The notes under the pieces were generated by a model. That model was given only the letters and a program-made list of their open reading frames with translations, had not been told where the DNA came from and ran no database searches. Of a DNA stretch of 64,000 nucleotides, positions 60,659 through 64,000 are shown piece by piece. Every line of letters begins with the position of its first letter. Position 1 is the first letter of the stretch. The position numbers were made by a program, and so were the translations under genes. Origin of the DNA: WHTX01 sp038255145 (GTDB lineage Bacteria; Actinomycetota; Acidimicrobiia; Acidimicrobiales; CAIXPF01); NCBI GenBank assembly GCA_038255145.1, contig JBBSLP010000023.1, positions 1 through 64,000 on the forward strand. Direction: 5' to 3'.

Positions 60659-61296
60659 GCTTCACCCTCTGCGTCGTTGTCGGACTCCGCGTCGTCCGAC
60701 ACCGCCCCGCCCTGCTGGGGGCCGGGCAGCGTGTCGGTGGTGAAGAGCACCCAGTCGTTGACGAGGACGTCGTAGGTGTTGAGCTCACGGGAGGAGATGA
60801 GCTGCACGTTGGGGAGGTTGCGGAAGGACTTCCACACGACCTCGTCCTCGAGGCGGAGCACGACGAGCACCTTGCCGTCGACACCCAGGGAGGACAGGGC
60901 GCCCAGCGCCGACTTGGTCGACGGGGTGTCCCAGCCCCAGGAGTCGACGACGACGACCTTGCCCTCGGACGCCCGGTCCGAAAGGGCGGAGAGCAGGGCC
61001 AGCCGGATCATCTTCTTGGGGGTCCGCTGCTTGTACGAGCGGGGCTTGGGCCCGAGGGCCACGCCGCCGTGGCGGAAGTTGGGAGCGCTGAGCGAGCCGG
61101 CACGGGCCCGCCCGGTACCCTTCTGCTTCCAGGGCTTGGCGCCACCACCGGCGACCTCGGCCCGGGTCTTGGTCGACTGCGTGCCGGCACGTCGGGCCGC
61201 GAGCTGGGCGGTGACGACCTGGTGCATGACGGCCACGTTGGGCTCGAGCCCGAACGTGGCGGGATCGAGCGTCACGGACGCCTTCGTCGGAGCCAC
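60655..61296 (-). CDS. rplD: 50S ribosomal protein L4
   Basis: A 213-residue L4 (HQVVTAQLAARRAGTQSTKT; KPWKQKGTGRARAGS; LNTYDVLVNDWVLFT). The C-terminus adds an acidic tail of about 20 residues (SDDAESDNDAEGEA). In E. coli L4 represses the S10 operon; whether the leader upstream of rplC is its target here is unknown. Confidence 0.97.
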   Translation of the reverse strand: MAPTKASVTLDPATFGLEPNVAVMHQVVTAQLAARRAGTQSTKTRAEVAGGGAKPWKQKGTGRARAGSLSAPNFRHGGVALGPKPRSYKQRTPKKMIRLALLSALSDRASEGKVVVVDSWGWDTPSTKSALGALSSLGVDGKVLVVLRLEDEVVWKSFRNLPNVQLISSRELNTYDVLVNDWVLFTTDTLPGPQQGGAVSDDAESDNDAEGEA

Positions 61297-61298
61297 GT

Positions 61299-61937
61299 CT
61301 ACGCCCCCTTCACAGCGTTGCGGACGAGGACCAGGCCACCACGGGGGCCGGGCACGGCGCCCTTGATGAGGAGCAGGCCGGCCTCGGCGTCGACCTTGAT
61401 GATCTGCAGGTTCAGTGTGGTGACCTTCTCGGCGCCGGCGCGGCCGGCCATGCGCTGGCCGCGGAAGACGCGGGCCGGGGTGGCGCAGCTGCCGATGGCG
61501 CCGGGGGCACGATGCTTCTTGTGGTTGCCGTGCCCGGCGCCCTGGCCCTTGAAGTTGTGGCGCTTCATGACGCCGGTGAAGCCCTTGCCCTTCGACACCG
61601 CGGTCACGTCGACCAGCGAGGTGTCGGTGAAGGTCTCGACGGAGAGCTGGTCTCCGACGGCGTAGTCGTCGACCTCGTCGAGGCGCAGCTCGACGAGGCG
61701 CACGCCGGGTTCGACGCCGACCTTGCCGAAGTGCCCGGCTTCGGGCTTGTTGAGCTTGCGGGCCGACTTGGACCCGTAGGTGACCTGCAGGGCGGCGTAC
61801 CCGTCGCTCTCAGGCGTCTTGACCTGGACGATCCGGCAGGGGTCGACCTTGACCACGGTGACAGGGACGACCCGGTTCTGGTCGTCCCACACCTGGGTCA
61901 TCCCTACCTTCTCGCCGACGATCGCTTTCGTGGCCAT
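61299..61937 (-). CDS. rplC: 50S ribosomal protein L3
   Basis: A 212-residue L3 (ATKAIVGEKVGMTQVWDDQN; GKGFTGVMKRHNFKGQGAGH; GSCATPARVFRGQRMAGRAG). ATG 61937 is the first gene after a 264-bp leader that separates it from rpsJ. Confidence 0.98.
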   Translation of the reverse strand: MATKAIVGEKVGMTQVWDDQNRVVPVTVVKVDPCRIVQVKTPESDGYAALQVTYGSKSARKLNKPEAGHFGKVGVEPGVRLVELRLDEVDDYAVGDQLSVETFTDTSLVDVTAVSKGKGFTGVMKRHNFKGQGAGHGNHKKHRAPGAIGSCATPARVFRGQRMAGRAGAEKVTTLNLQIIKVDAEAGLLLIKGAVPGPRGGLVLVRNAVKGA

Positions 61938-62170
61938 GGCGGTTTACGTCCGTCTCTCCCGGATGGGGTGCGAGGCAACTTGGCTCGGTGCGAGCCGCAC
62001 CTCACGCGAACGCTCCGCTCGGGATCCTTCCCGGCGGAGCGCTCGATTCGGTTGTGCCCAGTGGTGCTCCCGCTGTAAGGCGGAGCCTGCTGGGACGTCG
62101 ATTCTGGTGGCGGGCCCGAGGCCCAGCACACGCAGTGGGATGAGTATAGCGACGCTACCGGGGCGACGCC
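61938..62170 (-). other. Structured leader upstream of rplC
   Basis: No gene. From the -10 at 62143 a leader of nearly 200 nt runs to the rplC ATG. It can form at least two stems: arms 62011-62024 and 62029-62041 (13 pairs, one bulge, 4-nt loop) and GGCTCG (61982-61987) with CGAGCC (61991-61996). A regulatory role such as ribosomal-protein feedback is inference. Confidence 0.55.
62143..62148 (-). promoter_or_regulatory. -10 box of the rplC unit
   Basis: TATACT on minus, a strong -10 in GC-rich surroundings, 22 bp beyond the rpsJ terminator. The -35 is weak (about TGGCGT). Confidence 0.55.
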
Positions 62171-62197
62171 AGATCGTGCCTCTACCAGGCACGATCT
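62171..62197 (-). terminator. Terminator after rpsJ
   Basis: A perfect 11-bp stem (AGATCGTGCCT at 62171-62181, complement at 62187-62197) with a 5-nt loop, four bp after the rpsJ stop. Confidence 0.8.
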
Positions 62198-62201
62198 CCC
62201 A

Positions 62202-62522
62202 TCAGGCCTGCTGGATCTTGATCTCGATGTCGACGCCGGCCGGCAGCTCGAGGCGCTGCAGCGCGTCGACGGTCTTGGCCGAGGGCTCGACGATGTCGAT
62301 GAGGCGCTTGTGCACCCGCATCTCGAAGTGCTCGCGGGAGTCCTTGTCCTTGTGCGGGGACCGGATCACCGTGTAGCGGTGCTTCTCGGTCGGCAACGGG
62401 ACCGGTCCACGGACCGTGGCCTGGGTGCGCACCACGGTCTCGACGATCTTCTTCGTCGACTGATCGATGATCTCGTGGTCGTACGCCTTCAACCTGATGC
62501 GGATCTTCTGGCCGTCGGCCAT
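62202..62522 (-). CDS. rpsJ: 30S ribosomal protein S10
   Basis: A 106-residue S10/NusE (GQKIRIRLKAYDHEIIDQST; RGPVPLPTEKHRYTVIRSPH; HFEMRVHKRLIDIVEPS). ATG 62522 by homology, with GGGAAGG upstream; the open frame to 62669 is not coding. Unlike the usual S10 operon, a terminator and promoter stand between it and rplC. Confidence 0.97.
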   Translation of the reverse strand: MADGQKIRIRLKAYDHEIIDQSTKKIVETVVRTQATVRGPVPLPTEKHRYTVIRSPHKDKDSREHFEMRVHKRLIDIVEPSAKTVDALQRLELPAGVDIEIKIQQA

Positions 62523-62645
62523 CTTCTGGACCTTCCCGTTGTCAAGGTGCGGTGCCGGGGCCGTGGGGCGCCGGGCACGACTGGAGCGAGCGAAGAGCGA
62601 GGCTACTCGGGCCGAGGCCCTGCGGACCAGTGCACCAGCGCGAAG

Positions 62646-62667
62646 GGGCCGCCCCGAAGGGCGGCCC
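62646..62667 (-). terminator. Terminator after tuf with UUCG tetraloop
   Basis: A perfect 9-bp stem (62646-62654 with 62659-62667). On the minus-strand RNA the loop reads UUCG closed by C-G, the extra-stable tetraloop. It lies 20 bp after the tuf stop. Confidence 0.85.
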
Positions 62668-62687
62668 ATCCGACTGCTGGTGCGGTG

Positions 62688-63875
62688 CTACTTGATGATC
62701 TTGGTGACGCGCCCGGCGCCGACGGTACGCCCGCCCTCACGGATGGCGAAGCGCAGGCCCTCGTCCATGGCGATGGGCTGGATCAGGGTCACGTGCATCA
62801 CGGTGTTGTCACCGGGCATGCACATCTCGACGCCCTCGGGCAGCTCGACGTTGCCGGTCACATCGGTGGTGCGGAAGAAGAACTGCGGGCGGTAGTTCGA
62901 GAAGAACGGCTTGTGACGGCCGCCTTCCTTGGTGGTCAGGACGTAGACCTGACCCTCGAACTCGCTGTGGGGCGTGATCGAACCCGGCTTGGCCAGGACC
63001 TGGCCGCGCTCGACGTCTTCCTTCTTGGTGCCGCGGAGCAGGGCGCCGATGTTGTCACCGGCCTGACCCTGGTCGAGCAGCTTGCGGAACATCTCCACAC
63101 CGGTGCACACGGTCTTGGTCGTGGGCTTGAGGCCCACGATCTCGACCTCGTCGCCGACGTGGACCATGCCCTGCTCGACCTTGCCGGTCACCACGGTGCC
63201 GCGGCCGGTGATCGAGAAGACGTCCTCGATGGGCATCAGGAAGGGCTTGTCGGTGTCACGGGTGGGCTCGGGGACGAAGTCGTCCACGGCGGCCATGAGC
63301 TCGACGATGGACTGGGTCCACTTCTCGTCGCCCTCGAGGGCCTTGAGGGCGGACACACGCACCACGGGGACGTCGTCGCCGGGGAACTCGTACTCGGTGA
63401 GCAGCTCGCGCACCTCGAGCTCGACGAGGTCGAGGAGCTCTTCGTCGTCGACGGCGTCGACCTTGTTGAGCGCGACCACGATGGAGGGCACGCCCACCTG
63501 GCGGGCCAGCAGCACGTGCTCACGGGTCTGGGGCATGGGGCCATCGGTGGCCGCCACCACGAGGATGGCGCCGTCGACCTGGGCCGCACCGGTGATCATG
63601 TTCTTGATGTAGTCAGCGTGACCGGGCATGTCCACGTGCGCGTAGTGACGGTTGGGCGTCTCGTACTCGACGTGGGCGATGTTGATGGTGATGCCGCGCT
63701 CGCGCTCTTCGGGCGCCTTGTCGATGTCCACGAACTTGGTGAACTTCGTGCCGCCACCCTGCTCAGCAAGCACCTTCGTAATCGCAGCGGTGAGCGTCGT
63801 CTTGCCATGATCGATATGGCCCATCGTCCCCACGTTCAGGTGGGGCTTCGTACGCTCGAACTTCTGCTTCGCCAT
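62688..63875 (-). CDS. tuf: Elongation factor Tu
   Basis: A 395-residue GTPase delivering aminoacyl-tRNA. G1 GHIDHGKTTLTAAI, G3 DMPGHADYIKNM, G4 NKVD, G5 SALKAL; domains 2 and 3 end GRTVGAGRVTKIIK. Full length. It follows fusA by 53 bp on minus, the usual str-operon order. Confidence 0.98.
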   Translation of the reverse strand: MAKQKFERTKPHLNVGTMGHIDHGKTTLTAAITKVLAEQGGGTKFTKFVDIDKAPEERERGITINIAHVEYETPNRHYAHVDMPGHADYIKNMITGAAQVDGAILVVAATDGPMPQTREHVLLARQVGVPSIVVALNKVDAVDDEELLDLVELEVRELLTEYEFPGDDVPVVRVSALKALEGDEKWTQSIVELMAAVDDFVPEPTRDTDKPFLMPIEDVFSITGRGTVVTGKVEQGMVHVGDEVEIVGLKPTTKTVCTGVEMFRKLLDQGQAGDNIGALLRGTKKEDVERGQVLAKPGSITPHSEFEGQVYVLTTKEGGRHKPFFSNYRPQFFFRTTDVTGNVELPEGVEMCMPGDNTVMHVTLIQPIAMDEGLRFAIREGGRTVGAGRVTKIIK

Positions 63876-63928
63876 CGTGGAATTCCTTGCTGTCTCAGCC
63901 TTGGGTGGGGTTGTGGGGTTCTACCGGC

Positions 63929-64000
63929 TCAGGCGCCGCGGACACGTCGGACGATCTCGTCCTGGATGGCCGCGGGCATCTGCTGGTACGAGTCGAAGTG
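63929..64000 (-). CDS. fusA: Elongation factor G, C-terminal end (partial)
   Basis: The last 23 codons and TGA of a gene entering from the right edge: HFDSYQQMPAAIQDEIVRRV then RGA. The FDSYQQMP motif is the standard EF-G C-terminus, and tuf follows, as in str operons. Confidence 0.93.
   Translation of the reverse strand, partial: HFDSYQQMPAAIQDEIVRRVRGA

Overview
The window is chromosomal DNA of a very GC-rich bacterium with strong G/C preference at third codon positions. Actinobacterial gene order, a GuaB3-type IMPDH paralogue next to guaA, a TTG/GTG-rich start-codon usage, 'leaderless' -10 boxes 6-7 nt upstream of start codons and a 1149-residue GlmS-like protein point to the Actinomycetota, most likely class Acidimicrobiia (Iamia/Ilumatobacter-like). 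The class assignment is inference; nothing in the window proves it.

Layout. 1-2722: end of a phosphotransferase-family gene, a PLP aminotransferase and NADP isocitrate dehydrogenase. 2798-6583: a divergent four-gene set (otnC-otnK on minus, otnI-denD on plus) that matches the known D-erythronate catabolic pathway. 6671-8695: an orphan fused LivH-LivM permease. 8813-13352: secreted alpha/beta hydrolase, metF, folD and a short-chain dehydrogenase. 13655-16783: purH, a hypothetical gene and a sortase-type surface protein. 16977-21865: sucD-sucC, a B12-binding mutase domain, a Rieske-like protein without cluster histidines and an orphan histidine kinase. 21862-29629: PcrA helicase, secreted subtilisin-like protease, guaA and guaB3. 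29715-32294: aromatic amino acid decarboxylase, Nudix hydrolase and a small conserved-looking protein.

32429-45411, all on minus, is a dense housekeeping run: groEL/groES under a perfect CIRCE operator, the t6A genes tsaE-tsaB-rimI-tsaD, alr, nnr, acpS, a giant glmS-like gene and glmM. 45408-64000, also minus, is the ribosomal-protein super-region read from fusA end through tuf, rpsJ, the S10 and spc blocks, secY, adk, the rpmJ-rpsM-rpsK-rpsD-rpoA-rplQ block, truA, rplM and rpsI.

How it works together: minus-strand genes from 64000 to 45408 build ribosomes and the Sec translocon; glmM/glmS supply amino-sugars for the wall, joined by alr (D-alanine). MetF and FolD belong to one-carbon metabolism, PurH and GuaA to purine synthesis. 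SucCD and the B12 domain suggest succinyl-CoA/methylmalonyl-CoA traffic.

No tRNA, rRNA, CRISPR array, insertion sequence, prophage or integrase was seen. The most unusual items are the giant GlmS-like protein, the absence of map and infA between adk and rpmJ, the separation of rpsJ from rplC by a terminator, promoter and structured leader, acidic tails on L22, S3 and L4, the histidine-less Rieske-like protein, and two genes (livHM, histidine kinase) whose expected N-termini lie upstream of any canonical in-frame start.
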